Below are positions 21,240-31,825 of a stretch of 34,354 bases of DNA, piece by piece. Origin of the DNA: Entrophospora sp. SA101 (Eukaryota > Glomeromycota > Glomeromycetes > Entrophosporales > Entrophosporaceae). Numbering within the stretch: position 1 is the stretch's first letter; each line of letters opens with the position of its first letter. The position numbers and the translations under genes were made by a program. The stretch is from contig CAUDNR010004629.1 of NCBI GenBank assembly GCA_958430865.1, forward strand, positions 4,043 through 38,396. The letters run 5' to 3'. The notes under the pieces are model-generated. The model made no database searches and was not told where the DNA came from. It worked only from the letters and a program-made list of their open reading frames with translations.

Positions 21240-21601
21240 TAATATTTAAATATAATCGATTCAAATAGTTGATAATTACAATTGTTATTACTGATAATTG
21301 TAGCTTTGTTTGAGTTCACGGGTTGAGGAAGATTGGTAAATTTAATAGTCTGCTGGCATAAACAGCATTTGGATGTAATCCAATTTTATTTTATCCATTC
21401 ATCAATTTTTTTTCCAATCGATTTTAATTCATCAACGTAATTCTTTATTATCATAATATGCTCCATGCCAAGCCAAACAAATATCATTTTATTAGGATCA
21501 GCATTCATACATTTATATGCTAAACCATGTAAAATCTTGGCAGTATTAGTATTGTTATTCCCATACACAATTTTTTTATAGGGATTAAAATTGTGAAGCA
21601 A
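21240..21601 (-). pseudogene. protein-kinase C-terminal remnant
   Basis: The minus strand reads LHGLAYKCMNADPNK, the counterpart of LAYKCMDADPEKRP in the intact kinase end at about 9160. It continues with YVDELKSIGKKIDEWIK and a stop. In another frame it recovers as TNLPQPVNSNKATIISNN, matching TNLLQPVNSNKVTIISNN at about 9420-9470. The RP of the kinase signature is lost, and at least two frame changes are needed. It is an old, independent relic of the same kinase family, in the opposite orientation. Confidence 0.65.
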
Positions 21602-22114
21602 AAATTTTAAAGATTCATTGTGAATAAGAATTTAGTAATTCGTTGAAACAAAGATTACAAAGAGAAATTAATTTATTGGATTTCAGATATTAGATTCGAG
21701 GTGTGACAAGAAAGAAAGCAAATAAGTGGTAGCATATATCCAACATAATCATCCTAAAAAAGAAATTCAGCTACCCAAAACCAAACATCACGATCCTGAA
21801 ACTGATTTTGAAACAATGGATTAACTTATTTATATTAATATTCATTCAAATTTCGTTGATTCATTCAGAGCCTTAACTAATATTAAGTTTTGATATCAAC
21901 ATTGCTACATCATACGTACAAAATTTGATATAGAATTATTATTCTCCTCTTAGTCCCAATACTAACTTTCCCACAACTAATAAACTAATAAAACAACAAT
22001 ATACAGGCGACTAAGCATATAAATGAAAACAAAAAATATATTTATACATCATCAGTTGTAAGTTTTCAATATCGCAGATAACAATATCGTAGCACATTAA
22101 TTGGTTTATCCTTT
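21602..22114. other. gene-free AT-rich stretch
   Basis: I see no gene, RNA or clear repeat here. Confidence 0.4.
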
Positions 22115-22270
22115 TTAACATTTCTTCATGATACTGCAACAGCAAAATGCCCATAATAATTACAGAAGAAGCATTTTGATATCACCTCTCCATTAACATT
22201 TCTTCATGATACTGCAACAGCAAAATGCCCATAATAATTACAGAAGAAGCATTTTGATATCACCTCTCCA
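22115..22270. repeat. perfect 78-bp tandem duplication over a zinc-knuckle-like exon
   Basis: 22115-22192 and 22193-22270 appear identical over 78 bp, from TTAACATTTCTTCATGATAC to CACCTCTCCA. On the minus strand each copy encodes EVISKCFFCNYYGHFAVAVS followed by TGA. C-x2-C-x4-H with a hydrophobic residue in place of the final Cys resembles a CCHC zinc knuckle that has lost its last ligand. Just upstream on the minus strand an acceptor (TTTTGCAG, about 22313) opens the frame PGKLYSADQARIHHGEVISK, so this could be a spliced exon of a retroelement or RNA-binding protein. The stop is inside the repeated unit. Confidence 0.6.
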
Positions 22271-22329
22271 TGGTGAATTCGTGCTTGGTCCGCCGAGTAT
22301 AACTTTCCTGGTTCTGCAAAAACGATAGC

Positions 22330-23016
22330 TAAAGTAGTTTAATTGGTATTTGTTAGTAATAAAGATTTATAGTAAAAAAGAGATTTATACAAAAATCTCT
22401 CCCTTCAACCCATCCATCTTCCTCACCAATAACTAGAGCTTGAATGAACTAAACGAAATAACAGTTGTGATGATACTCACTTCGAATTTTTCGTTCTTTG
22501 TTTTCTTTGTTGTCGTTTGAACAGTCGAACGATTCGTCACACAAACTAAAACCGATTTTCAGTGTTTTTTCCGTCGAATTCTATTAATAAAATTAGCCCA
22601 GAAATTTCCCACGCATAGATTTTTCAGGACGTCAAGATTTAAAATCGAAAAACTCTTAAATTATTATTATACAACGTACCTAAATAAAAGGATATGTTTT
22701 CGATTCATCTTTTGATACTCTTTAAACGTATAGAGAGATTTTTAGATTTTTATTTGCAAAAAATTTTGCGTCATATATACATAACTTTGCTTTTTTTTTT
22801 TTAGCTTAAAATAAGTGTTATAGTTTATATTGAAATCAAAAAAAACTCTCTATAAAGGCATCACCCATCCTTCTAATATATTTTAAACTTAATTTGAAGC
22901 ATGCATTTCTGTTATCCAAAGAGATATTGTCGTTCAAAGTTTACTAATAAAAAGGATCTGCAAGAATCTTTTAAATATGATCACCATATGATTAAAAAAA
23001 TTTTCATCAAAATATT
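22330..23016. other. upstream region of the DNAJC11-like gene
   Basis: No gene seen. It contains poly-T/poly-A tracts (about 22790-22802) and presumably holds the promoter of the gene that starts at 23017, but I cannot point to a specific element. Confidence 0.35.
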
Positions 23017-26000
23017 ATGAATTTCCAAGAAAATAATTATAATTCCAGTAACAATAGTGAAAGTAGAAGTGGTGAATTTGGCGCTGGTGGATTTGATGAA
23101 AATAATACCTTTTCTAATGATAGTAATAATCGTTTAGGCGAGGAAACCCTTGAAGAATTAGAAAAATCTTTAAATCCTCCTCCGATTGATTATTATGGAA
23201 TTCTAAATGTTTCTAAAGAGGTCAGACTCGCTTTTAGAATGTATTTCAGAAATATTGAAGCGTCAAATATATTTTTCTTCGTATATCCAAATCTGTATTT
23301 ACATTTATCGGTTTTAATTAATCTAATTCTAAAAAAAAATTTTTTTTAGGCCACCGAAAATGAAATAAAAGATTCTTACAAAAAATTGTGTAGAACTTTT
23401 CATCCTGATAAACACTTAGATCCGGAAAGTAAAAGTACCGCGGAGAAAAATTTTCAAATAATTCATAAAGCTTATGAAGGTTTATCTTATTACAATTATA
23501 TTATGATAATAAATTTTTTTTTGTTTCGATGTTGTAATTAAATAATTTACGATTATATATAGTTCTTACTGACCCTACAAAAAGAACAATTTATGATATG
23601 TTTGGCGAAGAAGGTTTAAATACTTCATGGGAAGTTGGCTATCGATACAAAACTCCTGATGAGGTTTGCATACATATACATCTATTAAATAATTTAAGTT
23701 ATTACTATGCTATTTTTTTTTTTTAGTAATTAATATTTTTGTTTTTGTTTTTTTAGCTTAGAGAAGAGTTTGAAAAAAAAGCTAGAGCTCAAAGAGAAGA
23801 AGATGCAGAGAATTTAGTTAGATCAAAGGTAACTAATTAATGAATGATTTTTTGGAAAGGTTTATTAATGAAATATTAACTAACTTATCACTAATGAATC
23901 AATCAAAGGGTGACATTGTTTTAAGTGTTGATGCAAGACAATTATTTGATTCGTATGATATCCAAAGGTATAACATTGAGAAAAAGGAGAGATTTAAATT
24001 TAATGACTTATTTGAAAAAATTGAAATAACTCAATTATACCTGAAGAACTCTTTTGAGGTAACTAATTTTTTTTTAACTATTCTTTTTTTCTATCTCTTA
24101 AATGACTTTTTTGCTCAACAAATACAAATATAAATACAAATACTAATACTAATACCAATAATACCACAACAATTACCCTTCACTACCGCATTTATTATTT
24201 TCGTTAGACTCAATTCCAACCTGAAACAAATGGAATCATTGTTGGCCATACAGTTTTACGTAATGGAATTGGAGGTGGAAATATTATCGGAACATTAAGG
24301 CACACATTTTCACCAAGTTTTTGGGCAGAAGTATGTTGAAATTATAAAAAAAGAGATATCTATCCGTATGTTTTGTTTTTTTGCTTTTTTTTATTTAGTA
24401 ATTATTAAATTTCGTACAAGTTTTTGAGAAAGATTGTCTGTCTGTATCACTCTCTTTCTCTGTGTGTGTGTGTGTGTGGCTGAATTCGACTCGCATATTA
24501 GGTTGGCGCATCTCTTATTGAACCAAGATTGCTGACTGTAAAAGGAACTTATAACATTGATAATGATAGGTTGGTGCATAAAACTAAAACTTGAATTGAA
24601 AAATAATGTATAACAAGTATTCATCTCTTTTTCACACTCAAACAATTATAAAATAGTTTTATCACATGTTTTGGAGACGCCAATACAATCTATGCCCCTC
24701 CAACGTTTGAAATTACTGCTGGTAGAAGATTAGGTGGATTTAACACTGGTTATCTAACCTATAAAACTGGTTCATGGATATTAGGGCCTTGGGGCAGAAG
24801 ATATTCGGCGGGTGGTTTACGAGGTCGTGTTGGTGCTAAATCTGCTGTCGCAATTGGTATTACTGGAGCAAACGATAGTAAAACTGGTTATGGATTGGAA
24901 TTACAAGTATGCACATGCATTATTTGCATAAAAAATAAATTGTTGTATATATTTATTGATTTTATAATTTATTAATTATTTTAGACTGGAATAACGCAAT
25001 CACATCTTTCTGCTAATTATAACATGAAAGTATTTGATGATTATCAGTTAAGAGTTTCAACAACTTTATCTACATCAAGTGGCCTGACAAATACTATAAT
25101 GGGTGAAAGAAAAGTTACCAATAACACAAAAGTTGCTTTAGCTATCGATTTTGGAATTCCTACTGGAATTATTTTTAGATGCAGGTAAATTGATTGATTG
25201 TTTCATAAAAATTAAAAAAAGTATTCGGAATAAATTTTTATATTTATTAATTGTGTTGCCTTTTCTGGGGGGTTATTTTGAAAAAAAAGGTTTAATCGTT
25301 TAGGACAAAAAATTTCCATTCCAGTACATGTAACTTCTGATTTGGATTTTAGATTTATTTTATTTGGCACTTTAGTCCCAGTCGTTTCAATCGTTTTCAC
25401 GGAACAAGTTATATTAAAACCAAGACGTAAAAGAATAATGGCAGAGTGAGTGTTTATCATCATTTCATTACTACAATTACATAATACATAGTAACAATCA
25501 TAATATATCATCACTATAATCAATCAACCAACTAACCAAGCATTAACATAACATTTTAGGAAAATAGCAGCATTAAGACAACGTCATTCCGAATATATAC
25601 AAAGTCGTAGACAAGAAGCAGAAGAAGCAATTCGTTTGATGAAGCCATCTGTCGAAAGAAAAATTGAAACAGAACATGCAAAGGATGGTTTGATAATTTT
25701 GGAAGCTTGGTATGGCAATTTGTCTGATGGCGATGCTAGTGTTATCGCGAGGGGTGATAATTTTGTTAGTAGTGGTGGTGATGGTGGTGATGGCAATGGG
25801 TCATCATCATCATCGTCGTCGAGTGCACGTAAAGATGTTTTTGATGTGAGAATACCTGTACAAGCTTTGGTACACGAATCACAATTATCTATACCAGGTG
25901 GCTACTCAAAGGTAATTAAATCAATTATTTATTTATTTAATCTAATACAAAATAAAATAAAATATAATTCAACCATTATTTTCATTATGGGAAAAAAGTC

Positions 26001-26269
26001 CAATATTTTAGGTTTTTATGATCCATGTATGGGAGAGAAAAAGAAATTAAGAATTAGGTATCAGTTTAAACGTAAGATACATGAAGTTATTGTGGATGAT
26101 AGATCAACTGTTGTATGTCCTTTACGATGTAAGTAATCTATTTTTTTTTTAATTTTAATTTTTTGAAAACAAAAACGCATATTAATACTGATGCTATTTA
26201 TTATTGTTGTTTTTATGTTTATGTTTATGTTTATGATAAAATAATATAGCTCATGTTATATCTGGTTAA
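23017..26269 (+). CDS. DNAJC11-like mitochondrial J-domain protein
   Basis: Thirteen exons: 23017-23220, 23350-23479, 23563-23663, 23757-23828, 23909-24058, 24208-24330, 24502-24569, 24657-24906, 24985-25184, 25290-25445, 25560-25911, 25999-26128, 26250-26269. All have GT-AG introns in phase, giving 651 aa (human DNAJC11 is 559). An Asn/Ser-rich N-terminus precedes the J domain (DYYGILNVSKEATENEIKDS; HPD in CRTFHPDKHLD; then YDMFGEEGL). A long beta-rich middle follows (NGIIVGHTVLRNGIGGGNII, LGPWGRRYSAGGLRGRVGAK). The C-terminal DUF3395-type domain has LIILEAWYG, VFDVRIPVQALVHESQLSIP, GFYDPCMGEKKKLRIRYQF and HEVIVDDRSTVVCPLR. DNAJC11 associates with MICOS/SAM at the mitochondrial outer membrane and supports cristae organisation; the HPD motif indicates Hsp70 stimulation. 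A Ser/Gly-rich insert (about 25770-25830) is species-specific. No lesions seen. Confidence 0.9.
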
Positions 26270-26590
26270 AAATTTTTTTGAATAATGATAGAATATTACT
26301 GGTAGTAGTAATAATAATAATAATAATAATAATAATGTATTATGTTTAAATTAAATCAAAAAAAATATCTATATATTTTTATTCAAAGTATTATTTTCTT
26401 TCATCAAATAAAAGATACGCAGTTTACTCTGTTGTTCCCTTTCCGTCTTTAATAATTTGGTAACAATTATAAAAAACTTGGTAATTTGAATTATTATTAA
26501 TATTAGGGTTGTTATGGTCCTCTCACTTCGATTACGAGTTTGACAAATTGAGTGATTCAACAAAAGTAGTATATCTAATGCTATCATTTG
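26270..26590. other. 3' flank with (TAA)n microsatellite
   Basis: A (TAA)n run lies at about 26303-26336. I see no gene. The minus frame 26369-26593 is featureless. Confidence 0.4.
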
Positions 26591-26591
26591 C

Positions 26592-27010
26592 ACATCGGAA
26601 CTTCCTCATGAGGACTTCCCAGGCTTTGATTTCTTAAACTCGTTCATCATCCGTTGGGTATTCAAAGGTCAACGCACAGGTTACAGGTTGAGCATATTGT
26701 TTGTAAGGTAGGCATTTGCAGGGAGATGTTCATCCCAGAATAAGTTAAAGCGGCCAGAGTTTTGATAGCCCCATTGGACGATGACTCGACCATAGATGCT
26801 TGCAAGAGGAATTTTTACATTTGCCTTGGAAGGAGTATGTATGTATATATTCAATTTAAGTTAATCTCGATAGTTAGTTATCTATTTACCATTGATATTT
26901 AAGCCTTCTACCATGATTTTCCATGGGGGAGCTTGCAATCACTCACGATTGTATCGATGGTGTGCCATCTGGAATCCGAGTATTCGTCTTTTCATATTTC
27001 CCTCCCGTTC
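26592..27010 (-). pseudogene. unrecognised multi-exon gene remnant
   Basis: Minus-strand pieces, in order: KYEKTNTRIPDGTPSIQ ending at a GTGAGT donor (about 26950); then PPWKIMVEGLNIN next to a GTAAAT donor (about 26888); then KANVKIPLASIYGRVIVQWG and YQNSGRFNLFWDEHLPANAY with TNNMLNL and a stop; then in a shifted frame PVTCALTFEYPTDDERV, stop, EIKAWEVLMRKFRCANDS. The pieces are protein-like and their order is consistent. At least one frameshift (about 26690) and one nonsense codon (TAA after DERV) show decay. I do not recognise the family. Confidence 0.5.
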
Positions 27011-27321
27011 GACAAATAGATAGTATAAATTTTTTATTTAGTAGAATTGATAATATTTGCAAAAAAGAAAAAAAATGATGATTTTAAAAGATACGTGTAA
27101 AACTGTATCAACATTACACGCTGTACTAATACTCGATGATAACGGTTTCCGTTAAAAACTTGTTTACAAAGAAATTCATTACTGAAGGTAACCTTCAACA
27201 AAGCCAAATCCAGAAACTTTGGTTGTTAATAAAGTTTTAAACTTCTTTTAATCGTAAAATATTTCGCTCGCTTTCAATAATAAACTTGCACGGTAATTTT
27301 TGCTTGTGATGATCGACAAAC

Positions 27322-27883
27322 ATGGCACCTTCTGTAAGTAGATGTTGTTTTCTGTAAGAAACAACCATTCAATGAAAACCTCACCGTTAGTAATTATAAA
27401 TGTTTGCAAATTTCATTTATATATCTACACTAAATTATTTTTCATTTTGTTTAATAGTATCGTTCTGAGTTACTTTCACCAATAGAGACAGATTCCGCAC
27501 CTTCAAGTCAAGAAGATGAAGAAGATGAAGATGAAGTTAATGATGGCGACGATAATGACGGTATTAATAATGACGACGGAGAAAATTATGACGAAGAGGA
27601 TGAAATTGATGGTGATGGAGGTGTTTATGAGGATGTTGATGTTGATGATGTTGACGTAGATGGTGGTAGTGGCATTGAAGAACAAACATTATATGAAGAA
27701 TATTTAATACTGAAGGCTAAACATCGATATATTCAAAAAGAAAATGAATTATTAGCTGATGAATACCAATTAATCAAAAAGAAATTAAAAAGATTAAAAA
27801 TAGAAAAGGTTATTTTATTAGATGCTGTTATTTCAAAATCCAATAATGATAATAATAATGATATAAATCAATTAGAAGATTAA
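27322..27883 (+). CDS. small acidic coiled-coil protein, possibly an INO80-complex subunit (TFPT/INO80F-like)
   Basis: Two exons, 27322-27333 (MAPS) and 27458-27883, are joined at a GTAAGT...TTAATAG intron, giving 145 aa. The start ATG sits in AAACATGGC, a good fungal context. Residues about 5-75 are strongly acidic (Asp/Glu-rich with Gly and Val). Residues about 80-130 form a predicted coiled coil: YEEYLILKAKHRYIQKENEL, then YQLIKKKLKRLKIEKVILLD. The pattern Y-x-x-L-K-x-K-x-R-x-x-x-x-E-N ... L-x-R-L-x-x-E-K-x-x-L-L-D resembles the INO80F/TFPT domain found in INO80 chromatin-remodelling complexes; this family call is an inference. Alternatives are any short nuclear coiled-coil factor. The minus-strand frame 27503-27685 is a shadow. 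Confidence 0.6.
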
Positions 27884-28584
27884 CAGCAATAATACTTTTA
27901 TCATTAATTTAATTACTATTACTCAACACATAAAAATAAAGCAAATATTTTGAGTTTTGACTGGAGACAATCGATGCTCGATGAAATATATTGTAAACGT
28001 ACTTTTAATTATCACTTTGATTCGTAAGTTCTTAGCATTGACTTTAGATAAATAAAATTGTCATTTCTTTTGAACAATTATACATTTTGGACAGTCTAAT
28101 TATCTTTTTACTTTTCTAGGAACATAAATCATATCCACAATGCCTTATGCTCGAGAAAAATTTTGGCCAACTATTGAAAGGAAATTAAATCTGTTATTTA
28201 TAAAAAAGGAGAAATAGCCTTGTTTCTTTTAACTTGGAAGAGTGTTTTTTTTCAAATAAATAAACGAGTTGTTTAAAATGACCTGATACATTCAATTAAC
28301 AATCAATTAAATCAAAATGAATTTCAATCTTCATGTCTTTAGTCTTTACCCACAATCAGGAAATTAACAAGTTCAAATGCAATTGTAAAATAAATAAATA
28401 AATAAGTAAACACCACACATAAAACATATTATAAAATAAAGGCTTTTGTTTGTTTAGCTTATAAAAAATTATATAATTTTTTTTTTAGATATTATAGATA
28501 TTATATATCATGATAAATGATAATTGAATATTATTGAGCATCAAGAAGAGTACCTGATGGGCTGCCAATTTCTAATAACGACCT
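27884..28584. other. intergenic, no gene assigned
   Basis: A possible two-exon mini-ORF (ATG at about 27974, GTAAGT donor near 28025, acceptor near 28120) encodes only about 36 residues of no known family, so I do not call it. An (AAAT)n-like run lies near 28388-28406. Confidence 0.35.
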
Positions 28585-29290
28585 TTAAAAGGTAAAGAGC
28601 TTGCAAACTAACCAAAAAAATGAGAGATTATGTATATTTTGCTTATAGTCATGTACAAATTTAACAGGTACTAATTCACGTTGAACTTTTAACAGATCTA
28701 CTTCAGCAGTTAGTTGAGTAAACATGCATTGGATGTCTTTTAATAACTTTGGTAATTTAGAGCCGCTTTCCAAAATCTTTTTTGTTCCCTTATAAAAACG
28801 TCCAGACCAAATCTCAAATCTGAAGAAATACGTAGTATCAAATCTGCCTTTCGACCAATTTTCCATCTAACCAACTAATTTTCTGTTATATACCAGAAAC
28901 TGTAGTATGACCTGACCTAGAGGACAGACTCTTCACGAACTTCCATATCCATGATATATGGAAAGCATTGATCTAAAGTAAGATGGATCCTCACAGATTG
29001 ACATCATACCATTGCTCTAGATGATAATCCAGGCCCATATCCCTTAATGATAGCATGCATCGCAAATTCACCTAATCTATATCACGAACCTTGGCTGTCT
29101 AAATTGCATCATTATTATTTGTCAAAGATCATCTATTGGTTTTTTTTTTGCAAATGGTCAATCAAATCTTTTGGAATTTTCGAAAGTTCATAATTACGGA
29201 TTTCTTTGTTATTTTATCATTTGCATAATCATCTGAATCTAGAGTAAACTATCACGCATATTTGGACTAGGAAAATCAACCTCTCAACTG
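28585..29290 (-). pseudogene. unrecognised degenerate gene
   Basis: The ORF 28866-28585 (MENWSKGRFDTTYFFRFEIW ... KLPKLLKDIQCMFTQLTAEV ... LVPVKFVHD) is protein-like. Upstream on the same strand, pieces such as GEFAMHAIIKGYGPGLSSRA and HLTLDQCFPYIMDMEVREES follow, broken by stops and frame changes. I do not recognise the family; the order suggests one decayed gene. Confidence 0.4.
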
Positions 29291-29449
29291 ATTTTTTTAA
29301 TTTGAGTTTTCTTAATATTAATCTATTATACAAGGATTACAATTTGGATCTTGTTTGCGTAGTAGAGGAATGAGATATTAAAAACATGTGTAACCAATTT
29401 TAAAAAGGATTGTTACTATTACTAAAAATAGATTTTTTGTCCGAGAAGT

Positions 29450-30180
29450 TGATTTTCCTCGTATGTTCTGAAGCACCATGTTTTTAAACATTGGACTTGA
29501 CATTTATAGTTTTTAACCATGATATGTTCACAAGGAGAGATGGCACTATCATCATTATTGTTATTTCCGCGCTTAATATTATCACTGACATCATCATTAC
29601 CGTCTTTATTACAAATTTTATCAAGTTTTTTGAAAAATTTTTTACTAATCCTAGAGTCAGGCCTTTTATTATTAGCAATTCATGGTACTGTTCCATGCAA
29701 GTATGAGACTTCCTGGCTTGTGGATGTTTCTACTTTGTTGTAATTAATGATTTCCTCGTTGTCTGTCCTTTTCATCATTATTATTAATTGAACGAACACT
29801 TGAACAGAGGGCATTCACAGATCATCAATTAATATAGTTACTAATAAACTTACAATGCCTCCAATAATCGCTTCGTTATAATTTTCAACCTTTCAGGACT
29901 TATTTGTTTCACATTGTTTCGAAGAACATCAAAAAATTACAATAAAATTTGACCATTATTTTAGTCCCATAACAATAAGACTTGCTCTGCAGACGATAAC
30001 GTTTATCAAATTCCAGTCATATGATTTTGTTTTTGGATTATTAATTTCATGTAGATGAAATTTTTCTGTATTACCATTCCCATCTTTTTTCTCTTTTTCT
30101 CAAAACTTCTCGAGCTCTAGGATTATTATTCCTAACGACTCGTTATTTTTCAAAATATATATATATTAATGTCTAACGCG
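29450..30180 (-). pseudogene. unrecognised degenerate gene
   Basis: Minus-strand pieces, in order: NPRAREVLRKREKRWEW, then VKQISPERLKIITKRLLEAL, LLVTILIDDL, NALCSSVRSINNNDEKDRQR, then TSTSQEVSYLHGTVP, stop, IANNKRPDSRISKKFFKKLD and CEHIMVKNYKCQVQCLKTW. Basic, helical and protein-like, but with stops and frame changes throughout. No family is recognised. The two plus-strand ORFs over 29491-29743 are shadows. Confidence 0.4.
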
Positions 30181-30476
30181 CAATTTACCTTGGATATTCA
30201 GGCAAGTATAGCAATCGAAGACAAAAAAAAAAAGGTTCAAAATACTAAACATGTTTGTTTTTAATAACTTTAATCTCGTACTTGAAGGAGATTTGGCGCT
30301 AAAAGAAGAATTCTGGAATCTGCATGAGTTCAAGCAATCGGAAGTAGGACACCTCTTAATAAATATTTCTGGAAATGGCTTTCCACATGAAATTAAAGAT
30401 GGAATAATGTAATGGTTGGAAAGAGGGATACGACGGATTTTATTTTAACCCCTATCAACAAGAAGGTATATTCAAC

Positions 30477-30574
30477 CAGGGTTGGCAAATTGACTGGTTG
30501 AATGGATTTGGACTGGTCCATTGCCATTAACAGAATACTAAATATGGTTATGGACCGTACATTTGCTAACCCTG
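30477..30574. mobile_element. 98-bp MITE, family CAGGGTTGGCAAAT, copy A
   Basis: Ends CAGGGTTGGCAAAT and ATTTGCTAACCCTG are inverted repeats. The interior shares blocks with copy B at 31077-31180 in the opposite orientation (TGGTCCATTGCC, ACTAAATATGGTTA, ATGGACCG). The flanking octamers differ, so no target duplication is visible. Confidence 0.65.
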
Positions 30575-31068
30575 TAAAAGCAAGCTCAGGGAAAGGAATT
30601 GCCATCGAGTTTGACAATATTAAAACGGAATGTATGAAATTAAATGGAGTTCATGATAGTTGGCAAAAGGCTATTCGAATCTCACGATCATTAATGAAAA
30701 AACCAGAAGACGAAATTTTAAACCTCAAAATTAGTGATCATTACCGGCCAAATCAAAAGACAGTCCGTGAATAGAGATGTTCCATGCGCATGAAAAAAAA
30801 AAAATACAATGCGCATGCTTTTTTTTAAATCACACACAGAAAATTCATGGGTATCTACCAATAATGTGGATTTATTAACCTGGTGGAAAGGTAATTTTGC
30901 AGAAGATAAGCAAGAAACGCAACGACTATTTAGAGCCTTTAATGAAACAAAATGATGCAGATTTGAAATGTATAAGCTCTCTTGTTGGGACTGATGTTCT
31001 AGATCAGTTTTCCATTGTTGTTTTGAGAGTGAAGTTGCATCGTCTAATTAGCAGAAGGGTTTATTGTA
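30575..31068 (+). pseudogene. protein-like remnants between two inverted MITEs
   Basis: One frame reads ANPVKASSGKGIAIEFDNIK and continues DSWQKAIRISRSLMKKPEDE to a stop at 30772-30774. It opens within MITE copy A, so its first residues are not native. A second frame (30897-31088) reads ISKKRNDYLEPLMKQNDADL and runs into copy B. Upstream (about 30265-30410) GDLALKEEFWNLHEFKQSEV may belong to the same lost gene. No family is recognised. A palindromic ATGCGCATG pair flanks a poly-A at about 30784-30820. Confidence 0.35.
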
Positions 31069-31188
31069 CTAATATTCAAGGTTGGTAAATGTGCGGTCCA
31101 TTGATGGTCCATTAGTGTAACACTTTAACCATATTTAGTATTTTATTAACGGCAATGGACCAATCAATTTGCCAACCCTGCTAATATT
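31069..31188. mobile_element. 104-bp hAT-like MITE, family CAGGGTTGGCAAAT, copy B
   Basis: The element (31077-31180) starts CAAGGTTGGTAAAT and ends ATTTGCCAACCCTG, with perfect 8-bp flanks CTAATATT (31069-31076 and 31181-31188). The 8-bp duplication and CAGGG terminus fit the hAT superfamily. It lies in inverted orientation to copy A about 500 bp away. Confidence 0.8.
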
Positions 31189-31419
31189 ATCCATTGAAAA
31201 AAGTTTTTGAAGCAATTTTTTTAATGTTATGTATATGGGAATGTGTAATTGTTCATTGAAAAATAAAATTGTAAACCTCTGCGTCATGACTCAGGAAAAT
31301 AAAAATCAAGATTTGGCACTGATAACCTCGCAAATGGATTAATAGTTAATTACAAAATGCAATAAAATTTTTTATTTTAATATTCTGTGATCAAAGTGGC
31401 AATATACTTTTAACCACAT

Positions 31420-31680
31420 ATCCATCCCTTATGAAATCATGTCGTTTACTTTTGCTTTTCTTCATATTCATCCGTTTTATGACGGTAATGGTCACGTTGG
31501 TCGTTCACTAATGACATTATATCTTTTACATGCTGGCTATCCACCTCCAATTTTTCAACAACTTGGTCGAAAGTATATGCAGACGCGTTATATAAAGCTC
31601 GGGCACAAAAGGATCCGATTCCGCCATATGAGCAATTTATGATGTTATAGCATCATACTCTTGGTTACCCCTCTGAATAG
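31420..31680 (+). pseudogene. Fic-domain (AMPylase-type) fragment
   Basis: From 31439 the frame reads FTFAFLHIHPFYDGNGHVGR (motif 31469-31504), then LMTLYLLHAGYPPPIFQQLG. This is the Fic core HPFx(D/E)GNGRxxR followed by its C-terminal helix. In Fic enzymes the histidine is catalytic and the loop binds ATP/Mg to AMPylate target proteins. Here the first Arg of GNGR is His. After GRK one base must be skipped to continue VYADALYKARAQKDPIPPYE, after which TAG stops it. Earlier Fic helices are absent. It is a truncated, frameshifted fragment and unlikely to act. Confidence 0.7.
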
Positions 31681-31825
31681 TAAAAAATTGATAGTCAATT
31701 AATTTATTTTATTTTGTAAAAATGATAAAATTTCTTCGATTTTTTAACAATATAAATATTAGTATATTTGTAAGAAAAAAAAAATATACAATATTATATA
31801 TGCATTTGAAGTTTTAATCTATTCA

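Noticed and set aside
24461..24478. (GT)n run as a regulatory element
   Set aside because: Short microsatellite inside an intron of the DNAJC11-like gene; nothing suggests a function.
27503..27685. Minus-strand hydrophobic 60-aa frame
   Set aside because: Antisense of the acidic stretch of the small coiled-coil protein; Asp codons read as Ile/Val on the other strand.
27974..28200. Two-exon mini-gene of about 36 aa
   Set aside because: The GTAAGT donor and CTAG acceptor are plausible, but several frames work equally well and none has recognisable content.
29491..29743. Two plus-strand ORFs with apparent membrane segments
   Set aside because: Antisense of a basic, Asn/Asp-rich protein-like frame on the minus strand that forms a longer ordered remnant.
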